From DATLGB01 sp963724135 (GTDB lineage Bacteria > Actinomycetota > Thermoleophilia > Solirubrobacterales > Solirubrobacteraceae): 64,000 nucleotides of DNA. Shown here piece after piece: positions 43,641-52,651 of this stretch. Under the pieces are notes generated by a model. That model had not been told where the DNA came from, did not search any database, and worked only from the letters and a program-made list of their open reading frames with translations. Made by a program: the position numbers and the translations under genes. The stretch's first letter is position 1. Every line of letters begins with the position of its first letter. The DNA is taken from positions 682,001 through 746,000 of the forward strand of contig CAVRTA010000006.1 in assembly GCA_963724135.1 (NCBI GenBank). Direction: 5' to 3'.

Positions 43641-45731
43641 CTAGGCCTCGTCGAGCACTTCGTAGGAGTCCCCGACGAGCGACACGATCTGCACGCTGTT
43701 GCGGCCCTCGCGGAGGGCCTCCGGCGGGATCAGCATCGAGAAGCGCGGGTCGCCGTCCTCGAGGTAGGCCTCGCCGGTCGCGGTGATCGTCCCGTTGACG
43801 GCCACGGCCACGTCCGCGCCCTCCTCCAGCCCGCGCCAGGCCCCCGTCACGTAGGCGGGGATCACGCCCGAGTCGGGCTTGACATCGCGGTAGAGCTGCG
43901 CGCTGTTGAGAAAGGCACCGGCCTCGCTGTCGGGGGCCTCGGCGAGGGCTGTGAGGGAGGTGCCGATCAGCTCCTGGCGCGGGCCGATGCGCCAGATCGC
44001 TTCCAGCCCCGGCGGCCAGCGGCGCGCACGCTCTTGGACCTCGGCGTCGCGGCGGCGCACGAAATCCTCCGGCGTCACGCCGATCAGCTTCGCCAGGCGG
44101 CCGTTGCGCTGCTCGAGCAGCTCTGGCGAGCGGGGCTCGTCGACCGGGATGCCGTCGAAGTCGAAGTCGTTGCCGACCGCGAGCTCCTTGGCGACCGTGG
44201 GGACGACGTCGAGCGTGGTGACGAAGGTGTCGGAGACCGCCGGCCGCCTCTGGCCGGGCCGCTTGACGAAGAAGGGCACGCTCGCGTTCTGCGGGAACGT
44301 GTCCACGGTCGCGGGGCGGCGCGACTGGCCGGGGCCGACCGCCCCGCCATGGTCGGCGACCATGATCACGAGCGCCTCGTCCCACAGGCCGCTGTCGCGC
44401 AGCTGGTCGATGGCGTCGCCGAGCAGGCGGTCGGCGAAGCGGGTCATGAGCAGGTGGCGCTGGAAGGCCTGGTCGAGCAGGAACGGGTCCTCGCCCCAGA
44501 TCTGGTCGTCGAGCCCGGGCATCGTGGGCCCGCGCACCACGTACTGGCTGCCGTCGGGCAGAAAGCGCCACGGCACGTGCGGGACGACGTAGTGCACCAT
44601 CCACAGACCGGGCCTGGCGCCACCGGGCTCCATGGTCTCGACCACCTCGAGCGCCCGCAGCACCCGCTGCGCCGGCAGATCATCCCCCGCTACACGAAAG
44701 GGTCCGTCCCTTTTGTGAAGCGGGGCCGTGCGGTCGGCCACCTCGGCGAGGTCGTCGTTGCCGGCCTCGGCCCGGAAGTCCTCCCAGTCGCGGTCGATCG
44801 GCGGCAGCTTGGCCGCCATCCCCTTGGGGAGCAGCAGCCGGCGCTCGACGATGCTCAGGTCGGCGGCGAGCGAGAGCAGCCGCTCCCCCTGGTCCTCGCG
44901 CGCGCGGGCGCCGCACAGGGTCGTGGGGCAGACGCTCGTGATCGGCTCCTGGACGTGGTGCTCGTACGTGCGCCCGAGCAGCGTGAACAGGTTGTCCGGG
45001 TACTCGCGGCTCGTCGGCAGCTCCGCCCGCGGCCGCTTGCCGGTGAGGATCGCCGGGAGGGCGACGTAGGTGCCGTCGGAGACGCTCGTGGCGTTGCGGT
45101 ACCAGGTCGATGTCCTCGCGAGGCGGGCGAAGCTGGGGAAGCGCTCGGCGTCGATCGTCAGATCGGGCTTCATCAGCGTCGGCGTCGGCAGCTCGTCGAA
45201 CACCAGGACGACGACCGGGGCGGGGTCCTTCGCCGGTGCGCCCGCGTTCGCCCGGGCGTCGGGCGAGGGGAAGACGACGTCGTGGACGGGGCTGAACACG
45301 AGCAGGAGCGCGAGCACGACGACCGGAGCGACGCCCAGGACGCTCAGGAAGCTGCGCAGCGGGGCGAGCCGCGCATAGAGCGCGGCGGCGCCGGCGCCGA
45401 GCAGCGCGGCGATCGGCAGCACCACCTCCGCTTCGTCGCTGACGCCCTTGACGACCTGGAGCGCCAGGACCCCCGCCAGGAAGGCGACGAAGGCCAGGTG
45501 CAGCGCCTGGCCGAACCGCTCGCTGACGGCCCCCGCGAGCGCGACCAGGGCCAGCCCGATGAGCGGCGGTCCCAGGGTCCACGCGAACGCGAAGATGAGG
45601 ACGTCGCCCGGGGTGTTGCCGCGGGCGACGAAGAACGCGGCGTTGTCGCCCAGGATGTCGAACAGCGGCTGGACGAACGTGATCGTCCACAGGGCCGCGA
45701 GATGCAGGCCGCGGACGCTAAGCGACTTCAT
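43641..45731 (-). CDS. Membrane sulfatase/phosphoethanolamine-transferase-like protein (alkaline phosphatase superfamily)
   Basis: The 696-residue protein has five or six N-terminal transmembrane helices (about 10-165) and an extracytoplasmic catalytic domain starting DPAPVVVLVFDELPTPTLMK (metal-binding Asp and likely Thr nucleophile region). Later metal-site motifs are VIMVADHGGAVGPG (DHG) and ASVPFFVK. This layout resembles LTA-synthase or sulfatase-type enzymes acting on cell-envelope polymers; the substrate is unknown. Residues encoded near 44690-44720 (PLHKRDGPFRV) come from the dispersed palindrome. Its start overlaps the methyltransferase stop by 14 bases. Confidence 0.8.
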   Translation of the reverse strand: MKSLSVRGLHLAALWTITFVQPLFDILGDNAAFFVARGNTPGDVLIFAFAWTLGPPLIGLALVALAGAVSERFGQALHLAFVAFLAGVLALQVVKGVSDEAEVVLPIAALLGAGAAALYARLAPLRSFLSVLGVAPVVVLALLLVFSPVHDVVFPSPDARANAGAPAKDPAPVVVLVFDELPTPTLMKPDLTIDAERFPSFARLARTSTWYRNATSVSDGTYVALPAILTGKRPRAELPTSREYPDNLFTLLGRTYEHHVQEPITSVCPTTLCGARAREDQGERLLSLAADLSIVERRLLLPKGMAAKLPPIDRDWEDFRAEAGNDDLAEVADRTAPLHKRDGPFRVAGDDLPAQRVLRALEVVETMEPGGARPGLWMVHYVVPHVPWRFLPDGSQYVVRGPTMPGLDDQIWGEDPFLLDQAFQRHLLMTRFADRLLGDAIDQLRDSGLWDEALVIMVADHGGAVGPGQSRRPATVDTFPQNASVPFFVKRPGQRRPAVSDTFVTTLDVVPTVAKELAVGNDFDFDGIPVDEPRSPELLEQRNGRLAKLIGVTPEDFVRRRDAEVQERARRWPPGLEAIWRIGPRQELIGTSLTALAEAPDSEAGAFLNSAQLYRDVKPDSGVIPAYVTGAWRGLEEGADVAVAVNGTITATGEAYLEDGDPRFSMLIPPEALREGRNSVQIVSLVGDSYEVLDEA
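44690..44720. repeat. Dispersed 31-bp palindrome, copy 3, inside a coding region
   Basis: CTACACGAAAGGG, loop TCCGT and CCCTTTTGTGAAG match copies 1 and 2 with two arm differences; CCCCG/CGGGG extend the stem. It lies in frame within the sulfatase-like gene, in a low-conservation stretch between two structured parts. Confidence 0.8.
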
Positions 45732-47025
45732 AGAGCGTCCGCGTGTCGAGCTCCTGGCGGCGGCGGACCTCGAACCGCTCGGTCAGCGAGGACTCGAACC
45801 CGTCGCGGTCGTAGGCCCAATCGTCGCGCTTGGCGTCGAGGAGCCGGCGAACCATCGGGTCCTCGCGGTGCGGGAACTCGATGATGTGCGTGCCGCCGAG
45901 GCCCTTGAGCCACTCGAGCACCGCGCGCACGGGGACGTTGCGGGTGATGGAGAGGTGGTGGATGAGGGCGAGGCTGAGGGTCAGGTCCGGCCGCCCCCGC
46001 TCGTGCAGCGGGCTGCGCTCCCGCAGTCCCCAGCCGCGCGCCGGGCTGGGGTCGGTGAGGTCGATGACGAGTGGGGTGACCTTCGGGTCGTCATGGGACC
46101 GATAGAGGGACTCGACCGTGGCGTGGTCCGCGTCCATGGCGATGACCGTCTTCGCGTGCGGGGCGACGACGCGCGCGAAGGTCCCGTCGTTGGTGCCGAG
46201 GTCCCAGGCGAGCTCCGGCCTGATGCGCTCGGCCGCTTCGGCGACGAACGCGGTCTTCGCCGCGAGGTGCGCGGGATCGCGCTCGTAATCCGTCCAGGCG
46301 GTCGTCGGCACGTCCCACCTGAGCGCCCCGACCAGTTTGCGCAGGCGCCGGACCTGGGCCTGGATGAGCGCGGGCCGGTATCCGGCCCGGGCGAGCCGCG
46401 ACTTGGTCTCGCGCGCGCTCGTGTCGCCCTGCCTGCGCTCGAGGCGGGCGAGCAGGCGCGCGTTGATCGTGACGCCCCTCTTGCGCGGCAGCAGCGCCGC
46501 GGCCTCGGCGGGCTCGATCCCCTCGAGCGACCCGCGCAGCCACGGCTGGAAGCCGACGCCCCGGTACGCCGTGAGCATCAGCGGATACAGGTACAGGGTG
46601 CAGAACTGCCGGTAGCCGACCCACGGCTCGTCGCCGCGCAGGCGCTCGAAGGAGCCGACGTCGACGAACACCGGCCTCGCGCCCACGAACTGGACGTTGT
46701 ACGGCGTCGCGTCCTTGATGGACAGCCCCTCGTCGAGCGCGCGGTCGAGCAGGTCGAGCTGCAGCAGCGCCGCGTCCTTGAGCATTGCGAAGCACCACTC
46801 GTACGGGTAGCTGACGAACGGGATCCGCTCGTGCTCGAGCTGGCCCGGCGCCCCCTCCTCCGCACGCCAGGTCCTGACGATCCGCTCGTCGCCCGCCAGG
46901 CCTGAGGCGGCAAAGGCCTCGTAGTCCTGGAGGCCGCGCTCACTGAGGGCGCGGAAGATCCGCCCGTCCCCGATCAGGACGCGGCTGTCCGGGTCGCGGA
47001 ACGAGCCCGCGTCGACCCGCGTCAC
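45718..47025 (-). CDS. Class I SAM-dependent methyltransferase with N-terminal extension
   Basis: The 435-residue protein has a SAM-binding core at about 255-350: LAWDLGTNDGTFARVVAPH (motif I), TVIAMDADHATVESLY (motif II acidic residue) and LTLSLALIHHLSI (motif IV region). The N-terminal 250 residues include SIKDATPYNVQFVGARPVFV and resemble nodulation-type (NoeA-like) methyltransferases. The substrate is unknown. The GTG start overlaps the upstream small membrane protein gene as GTGA, and the stop lies within the sulfatase-like gene, so the three are co-translated. Confidence 0.8.
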   Translation of the reverse strand: MTRVDAGSFRDPDSRVLIGDGRIFRALSERGLQDYEAFAASGLAGDERIVRTWRAEEGAPGQLEHERIPFVSYPYEWCFAMLKDAALLQLDLLDRALDEGLSIKDATPYNVQFVGARPVFVDVGSFERLRGDEPWVGYRQFCTLYLYPLMLTAYRGVGFQPWLRGSLEGIEPAEAAALLPRKRGVTINARLLARLERRQGDTSARETKSRLARAGYRPALIQAQVRRLRKLVGALRWDVPTTAWTDYERDPAHLAAKTAFVAEAAERIRPELAWDLGTNDGTFARVVAPHAKTVIAMDADHATVESLYRSHDDPKVTPLVIDLTDPSPARGWGLRERSPLHERGRPDLTLSLALIHHLSITRNVPVRAVLEWLKGLGGTHIIEFPHREDPMVRRLLDAKRDDWAYDRDGFESSLTERFEVRRRQELDTRTLYEVA

Positions 47026-47171
47026 TTGTCGCGCTTGCGGATGCGCAGGAAGTGGAGGATCTGGTTCCAGCGGTAACGGACCGCGACCCCGATCGCCGCG
47101 ACGCCGCCCAGGATCATCGACACGATCGCGCTGGCGCTACCGGCGTCCAGATAGGCGAACACGTGCCGCAC
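47022..47171 (-). CDS. Small single-span membrane protein
   Basis: This 49-residue ORF starts at GTG 47171 (VRHVFAYLDAGSASAIVSMI), has one hydrophobic helix (SAIVSMILGGVAAIGVAV) and a basic end (RYRWNQILHFLRIRKRDK). Its stop overlaps the methyltransferase start by four bases, which strongly suggests it is real. Inside-positive tail suggests an N-out, C-in topology. No family recognised; the order with the methyltransferase and sulfatase-like enzyme suggests it helps anchor an envelope-modifying complex. Confidence 0.6.
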   Translation of the reverse strand: MRHVFAYLDAGSASAIVSMILGGVAAIGVAVRYRWNQILHFLRIRKRDK

Positions 47172-47190
47172 GGCGGGTTAGGGTAGCGGC

Positions 47191-47712
47191 GTGCTCCGAC
47201 ACGTCCTGCTCGGTCTGACCCTCGCCGCCTGCGTCCTGCTGGCGGTCGCGGAGTTCATGGATCTCAACCGCATCCAGATCCTCACCGTCGAGCGCAAGGG
47301 GGTCGGCGTGGGCAGCCACCACGGCTACGCGCTGCTCGTCATCGCCATCGTCGCCGCGGTCATGGCGGTCGGCGCCTGGCGCGGCTCGCGCCCGGCAGCG
47401 CTCTCCGTCGCCGCGCTCGCGATCGCCGCCCTGCTGATCGTCCTGATCGTCGACGCCCCCGACGTCGACGCGACCGGCCTGTACGGCCGCAACTACGAGC
47501 AGGCTCGCGCGGTGGCGGACACCGGCTTCCGCGTGGAGACGGTCGGCGCGGTGCTGCTGCTGTTCGCCGGGGTGATCACGTCGGTCCTGGGGCCCACCGC
47601 TGGTATCAGCGGCCCGGCTGGTCGTCGCCGGCAAGGACGCAGCCAGGAGGACAGTGCGCCAGCACGGCCTCCTGCCGAGGACGCAGCTGGCGGCGAGCAG
47701 ACGGCCCGCTGA
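47191..47712 (+). CDS. Four-helix membrane protein, unknown function
   Basis: The 173-residue product has hydrophobic segments at about 4-22, 47-62, 68-88 and 116-133, and a periplasmic loop with DAPDVDATGLYGRNYEQARA. The last ~35 residues (from GISGPAG) are encoded by structured element 4 and are charged and low complexity, so the true end may have been altered. Divergent from the small membrane protein gene 19 bp away; convergent with rpsG. The start is GTG at 47191. No family recognised. Confidence 0.65.
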   Translation: MLRHVLLGLTLAACVLLAVAEFMDLNRIQILTVERKGVGVGSHHGYALLVIAIVAAVMAVGAWRGSRPAALSVAALAIAALLIVLIVDAPDVDATGLYGRNYEQARAVADTGFRVETVGAVLLLFAGVITSVLGPTAGISGPAGRRRQGRSQEDSAPARPPAEDAAGGEQTAR

Positions 47713-47722
47713 TTACCAGCGG
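47597..47722 (-). ncRNA. Structured spacer element 4, downstream of rpsG
   Basis: CCGCTGGTATCAGCGG (47597-47612) pairs with CCGCTGATTACCAGCGG (47706-47722) with a single-base bulge; the second arm contains the rpsG stop codon. Inside are the conserved GCAAGGACGCAG and GAGGACGC motifs and an inner stem CAGGAGG/CCTCCTG. It overlaps the 3' end of the plus-strand membrane protein gene. Confidence 0.65.
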
Positions 47723-48182
47723 TAGTGGGCGAACGCCTTGTTCGCCTGCGCCATGCGGAAGATGTCGTCCTTGCGCTTGTACGCGCCGCCCTGCTGGGAC
47801 TGGGCGTCCATCAGCTCGTTGGCGAGGCGCTGCGCCATCGACTTCTCGCGGCGCTGGCGGGCGAACTGGACGAGCCAGCGGATCGCCAGGGTGCGGGAGC
47901 GGGTGCCGGGACCTCGACCGGCACCTGGTAGGTGGCGCCGCCGACGCGGCGGGAGCGGACCTCGAGCTGCGGCGTGAGCGCCTTGATCGACTGCTCGAGG
48001 TACTCGAGCGGCTCGCGGCCCGTGCGCTCGCCGATGATCGCCAGCGCGTCGTAGACGATGCGCTCGGCGGTCGACTTCTTGCCGTCGAGCATCACCTTGT
48101 TGATGACCTGCTGGACGAGCTTGGAGCGGTGGACGGGGTCCGGATCGACCGGCCGGATGGTGGCTGCTGAGCGGCGCGGCAT
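47713..48182 (-). CDS. rpsG: 30S ribosomal protein S7, one frameshift
   Basis: The first frame reads MPRRSAATIRPVDPDPVHRS through SRRVGGATYQVPVEV. A missing base near 47910 shifts to RSRTLAIRWLVQFARQRREK, MAQRLANELMDAQSQQGGAY and the end NKAFAHYRW. The corrected protein is about 156 residues. S7 nucleates the 30S head. Its stop is inside structured element 4; its ATG overlaps the rpsL stop. Confidence 0.95.
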
Positions 48183-48577
48183 TACTTGGCCTTCACGCCG
48201 TACTGGGAGCGGGCCTTCTTGCGGTCGCTGACGCCGGCGGCGTCGAGCGTCCCGCGGACGACCTTGTAGCGCACGCCCGGCAGGTCCTTGACGCGGCCGC
48301 CGCGGACGAGCACGACCGAGTGCTCCTGCAGGTTGTGGCCCTCGCCCGGGATGTAGGCGGTGACCTCCATCTGGTTGGTCAGCCGGACACGGCAGACCTT
48401 GCGCAGGGCCGAGTTCGGCTTCTTCGGCGTCGTGGTGTAGACGCGCGTGCACACCCCGCGCTTCTGCGGCGCGGCCGTCTTCTTCTTGCGGCCCTTGCCG
48501 GTCTTCAGGCCGGGGGTCGCGAGCTTCTTGGTCTTCGGGGTGCGTCCCTTGCGGACGAGCTGGGAAGTCGTGGGCAT
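48182..48577 (-). CDS. rpsL: 30S ribosomal protein S12
   Basis: The 131-residue S12 has MPTTSQLVRKGRTPKTKKLA, the TTTPKKPNSALRKVCRVRLT decoding loop (Lys at the streptomycin-linked position), EGHNLQEHSVVLVRGGRVKD and DLPGVRYKVVRGTLD. It monitors codon-anticodon pairing. It is separated from rpoC by about 9 kb of other genes. Confidence 0.97.
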   Translation of the reverse strand: MPTTSQLVRKGRTPKTKKLATPGLKTGKGRKKKTAAPQKRGVCTRVYTTTPKKPNSALRKVCRVRLTNQMEVTAYIPGEGHNLQEHSVVLVRGGRVKDLPGVRYKVVRGTLDAAGVSDRKKARSQYGVKAK

Positions 48578-48591
48578 GCGGACGGGAGAGA

Positions 48592-49983
48592 CTAGCGCCC
48601 GGCTCGCGCCATCTTCAGCGTGCGAGCGCCGGGCCTGGCGGTCACGACGAGCACGCGGGCGTTGCGGCGCGAGCGCACGCGCACGTCGCCGCTGACGCGT
48701 GTAGCCGTTCGGGAACTGGCGCCGCGGGACGGCGATCTCGGTGTGTCCGCGCGTCGCCTTCCACCGGAGCGTGAAGACGCCGTCCTGCCAGCCTAGGCCG
48801 TCGGAACGCCGGCGACGACGCGCGGGTACGGGCGCGACAGCAGCGCGAGCTTGCCGGTGTCGAGGTTGTCCCCGGTGGGCGGCTTGCGCGGGGTCATAGA
48901 CGAGCGCCTGCGCGTCGCCCGGCCCCGAGGTGGTCGGGTCGTCGCAGCCGCAGTAGTGCCAGAACTGCCAGCCGATCATGTTGCGGTCGGCGCGGTCGGC
49001 CATCGGCCCGAGGACCGCCGGGTCCCGCGTGGCGCCGAACTCCGTCAGCAGCGGCACGTCGCCGGTCTCGTCGACGTGCGCCTGCGCGTTGGCGAAGACG
49101 ATCTCGTCGAAGGCGTCGCAGGCTCCCCGCTGGCCCGCCGTCAGGCAGTAGTCATGGAAGGAGAACCCGAGCTGCGGGTCCCCGAGGTCGGGCAGGTTGG
49201 TGTCGACGCCGTCGTTGAAGAGCACGTGGGGCTCGTAGAAGATCAGCGTGTCGGAGTCGACCTCGCGGATCGCCTTGATCGCGCGGCGCGTGAACGCCTC
49301 GAGCTTGGCGTCGAACTCCGGGCAGCCCTCGAAGCTGATGCACGCCGGGTACGCCGAGCCCGGCCAGGGCTCGTTGAGCAGGTCGTAGCCGAGCACGTAG
49401 CGGTTCATCCGGAAGCGCGCGGCGACGTGGCGCCACGCGCGCGCGTAGGCGTCCTGCAGCCCGGCGTCGTTGTTCCAGAAGTGGTCGAACGCGCGCGAGA
49501 GCGCCGGCATGCCGAGGTAGTTGCCGGGGAAGCCGAGCTTGGGCTCGGCCGGGAGCCCGTCGTCCATCACGGCCCAGTCCGGCCATCCCTCGCCCTGGAA
49601 GCGCTCGTTGTAGAGGTCCTGGTGGAAGTCGAGCAGGCTGACGATCCCCTCGCGGCCGAGCAGGCGCACCGTGCGCTGGATGCGCGTCAGGTAGGTGTCG
49701 TCGTAGACACCGGGCTGGGGCTCGATCGCCGCGTAGATGAGCCCGATGCGCACGGTGTTGTAGCCCTCGCGCGCCAGGAAGCGGGCGTCGTCGGCGCCGA
49801 AGCCGACAGCGTCGGGCAGGTACGGCCCGCGCTTGAGACCATGTTGACGCCGTGCAGGATCACGACGTGGCCGCGCTGGTCGGTCAACCAGCGCCCCTCG
49901 TGGGTGAGCGGCAGCAGCGGCCCCGCGGCTGCCGGCGCTGCCAGCACCGCCGCGGCGACCAGCGCGAGCGCCCCCCGGATCAA
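48592..49983 (-). CDS. Secreted GH5 endoglycosylceramidase-like glycoside hydrolase, several frameshifts
   Basis: The signal peptide IRGALALVAAAVLAAPAAAG follows a TTG start overlapping the ald stop. The catalytic domain contains YNTVRIGLIYAAIEPQPGVY, LLDFHQDLYNERFQGEGWPD, YDLLNEPWPGSAYPAC (acid/base Glu) and VPLLTEFGATRDP (nucleophile Glu), the typical set for endoglycosylceramidase-type GH5 enzymes, which release glycan from glycolipids. Shifts near 49840, 48885, 48800 and 48700 break the ends; the other frames supply HVVILHGVNMV and a C-terminal beta domain. The target glycolipid is unknown. Confidence 0.85.
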
Positions 49984-51117
49984 GCCGCGGCGCCGACCAG
50001 GTCGAGCGCGTCCTGCGGCGGGGTGTAGTCGAGGCCCTGGTCGGCGCGCGACCGGCTCGTAGGTGACGCGCCCGGCGGCGACGTTGAGGCCGGCCATGAA
50101 GCCCGGGTCGGACGCGAGCGCGCTCGCGCGGCCCTCGGTCGGCGAGCTTGATCACGAACGGCATCGTCGCGTTGGTGAGCGCCCAGGTGCGACGTGATCG
50201 GCACCGCGCCGGGCATGTTGGCCACGCAGTAGTGCGTGATGCCGTCGACCTCGTAGGTCGGGTCGGAGTGCGTCGTCGGCCGCGAGGTCTCGAAGCAGCC
50301 GCCCTGGTCGATCGAGACGTCGACGAGCACCGCGTTGCGCTTCATCAGCCCGAGCTGCGCGCGGGTGACGACGTGCGGTGCCTTGGCGCCGTGGACGAGC
50401 ACGGCGCCGATCACGAGGTCCATCTCGGGCAGGCGCGCCTCGACCTCGAGCGTCGAGGCGAAGCACGTCGAGCAGCGGCTGTTGAGGATGAACTCGAGGT
50501 CGCGCAGGCGGTCGATGTTGCGGTCATAGACGTAGACCTCGGCGCCCATGCCGATCGCCACCTCAGCGGCGTTCTGGCCCACGACCCCGCCGCCGATCAC
50601 CATCACCTTGCCGGCCGCGACGCCCGGGCACCCCGCCGAGCAGCAGCCCGCGCCCGCCGAGCGGCTTCTCGAGCATGAACGCGCCCGCCTGGGTGGCGAT
50701 CTTGCCCGCGATCTCGCTCATCGGCGCCAGCAGCGGCAGCCGGCCGTTGCGGTCCTCGACGGTCTCGTAGGCGATGCAGGTGGCCCCGCTGTCGACGAGC
50801 CCCTGCGTGAGCTCGGCGTCGGGCGCGAGGTGCAGGTAGGTGAACAGCGTCTGGCCCTGCCGCAGCATCGCGACCTCACCCGGCTGCGGCTCCTTGACCT
50901 TGACGATCATGTCGGCCTCGCCGAAGACGGCCTGGGCGTCGGCGACGATGCGCGCGCCCTGCGCCGTGTACTCGTCGTCGGCGATCGCCGAGCCCTCTCC
51001 GGCGCCGGCCTGCACGAGCACCTCGTGCCCGTGCTCGACGAGCTCGCGCACGCCGGACGGGGTCAGCGCGACGCGGTACTCGTCGGTCTTGATCTCGGTG
51101 GGTACGCCGACGCGCAT
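49980..51117 (-). CDS. ald: Alanine dehydrogenase, about four frameshifts
   Basis: The N-terminus MRVGVPTEIKTDEYRVALTP is characteristic, with KVKEPQPGEVAMLRQGQTLF, then after a shift near 50630 the NAD-binding KVMVIGGGVVGQNAAEVAIG and DQGGCFETSRPTTHSDPTY. Further shifts near 50190, 50140 and 50050 precede the end DYTPPQDALDLVG. The enzyme interconverts alanine and pyruvate + ammonia with NAD. A PucR-type regulator lies directly upstream, like AdeR-ald in Bacillus. The indels are likely sequence errors. Confidence 0.92.
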
Positions 51118-51129
51118 GTAGAAGGCCTT

Positions 51130-52566
51130 TCAATCGGGTTTCGCCCGGACGGAACTTCGCAGGCTCGTTCCTCTGGGCGACGTTAGCTCTCGCCCACGCA
51201 GGGCAAGCCAGAAGTCGATCCGGTCGCGGGCGCAGGCCAGCGAGCGGCCCGGTGAGCTGCTCGACGCGCTGGATCCGGTAGCGGAGGGTGTGACGGTGGC
51301 AGTACAGCTTGCGGGCTGCCCGCTCCCACTGGCCGTTGCACTCGATGAAGACCTCCAGCGAGCGCAGCAGCTCCGCCGCGTAGCGCGGTGTCCGACGCCT
51401 CGAGCGGGCTCAGGATCGAGTCGCAGAAGGTGCGCAGCGCGTCGTCGTCCTGCATCGCGAGCAGCAGCTGGAAGGAGCCGAGGTCGCGGTAGGTGAACAG
51501 CCGCGGGTCGCTCGCCGTCGAGCGTGGCGGCCTCCAGCGCCCAGCGCGCCTCGTGGAAGCCGCGGCGGGTGTCGGCGACCGCCACCGGGCGCCCGGCCCC
51601 CGCAGCGGCGATCCCGGCGCGCGCGCGGATGCGCTCGGCGAGCTCGAAGACGTCGTCGCGGGCCGGGATCAGCGCGCAGGCGAGCCCGTCGGCCCACGCG
51701 GTGAGGCCGGCACCCGCCTCGGCGCGGACGGCCTCCTCGAGCTGCGGCTGCGCGGCCCCGTCGGCGACCACCGCGGCCACCTCCCCGACGATCCCGAACG
51801 GCTCCAGGCGCCGGGCGAGCGCCTCGCCGGCGAGCTCGCCGGACAGCACGCTGGCCAGGATGTCGCCGGCCAGGCGGCGCTCGGTGTCCTCGGCGACGCG
51901 GCGGCGCAGCAGCTCGAGCGCGACGATCGTGACCGCCTGGTGGACGATGAGGCGGTTCAGCTCGGTCGCGGCGCCCTCGGCCATCAATCGCGCGCCCGAG
52001 TCTCCCGGCACGGCGAGCTCGAGACCGCCGTCGATGGGCTCGCCGGCGAGGATCGCCCCGCGGGCGTCGAGAACCGCTGCGCGGCCCGCGATCTGCTCCC
52101 CGAGCGCCGCCACGAGCCCCTCGAGACCGGCCTCGGAAAGCGCGACCCTCTCGAGCCGGTCGTGGGCGGTGGTCGCGCGCTGGAGCAGCCTGGCCTGCTC
52201 CGCCGCGAGACGGGTGAAGGCCTTCTCGGTGAGCGCGATGAAGGGCGTTTCGTACGGGACCTCGAGAACCGGGAAGTCAAGCCGCTCGGCGGCCGCGACC
52301 ATCTCCGGCGTGACCGTGTCGAGCCCGCCGACGCCCGTGCCGACACCGAGTCCGGCCAGCCCGTGGGCGGCGATGCGCTCGACGTACTCGTCGCCGTCGC
52401 CGTTGACGGTCATGCCGGTCGTGAGCAGCAGCTCGCCGCCGTTGAGCCAGGGCGTCGGGTCGGAGAGCTCGGAGATGTGGACCCAGCGGACCGGCCGGTC
52501 CAGCCCGGCGGCGCCCGCGACGACGCGGACCCCCGTGACCTCGACCATGTCGCGAACCGTGAGCAT
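51130..52566 (-). CDS. PucR-family transcriptional regulator, about three frameshifts
   Basis: The protein begins with a PucR N-terminal domain (MLTVRDMVEVTGVRVVAGA, GGELLLTTGMTVNGDG). A central GGDEF-like/GAF-type region runs to about 380. After shifts near 51510, 51395 and 51250 the other frames supply RTFCDSILSPLEASD and the C-terminal helix-turn-helix (WERAARKLYCHRHTLRYRIQ), ending RDRIDFWLALRGRELTSP. PucR proteins activate catabolic genes. The gene ends 12 bases before ald on the same strand, so ald is the probable target, as for AdeR in Bacillus. Confidence 0.85.
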   Translation of the reverse strand: MLTVRDMVEVTGVRVVAGAAGLDRPVRWVHISELSDPTPWLNGGELLLTTGMTVNGDGDEYVERIAAHGLAGLGVGTGVGGLDTVTPEMVAAAERLDFPVLEVPYETPFIALTEKAFTRLAAEQARLLQRATTAHDRLERVALSEAGLEGLVAALGEQIAGRAAVLDARGAILAGEPIDGGLELAVPGDSGARLMAEGAATELNRLIVHQAVTIVALELLRRRVAEDTERRLAGDILASVLSGELAGEALARRLEPFGIVGEVAAVVADGAAQPQLEEAVRAEAGAGLTAWADGLACALIPARDDVFELAERIRARAGIAAAGAGRPVAVADTRRGFHEARWALEAATLDGERPAAVHLPRPRLLPAAARDAGRRRAAHLLRLDPEPARGVGHRATRRSCCARWRSSSSATASGSGQPASCTATVTPSATGSSASSSSPGRSLACARDRIDFWLALRGRELTSPRGTSLRSSVRAKPD

Positions 52567-52651
52567 GTTTTGGACGTTTCGGCGCGGTCCGTGCGCCAGC
52601 GCGGCCAAACGTACAGGAGCCCGATCAGTCGCGCCATCTACGCTCCCGCGC

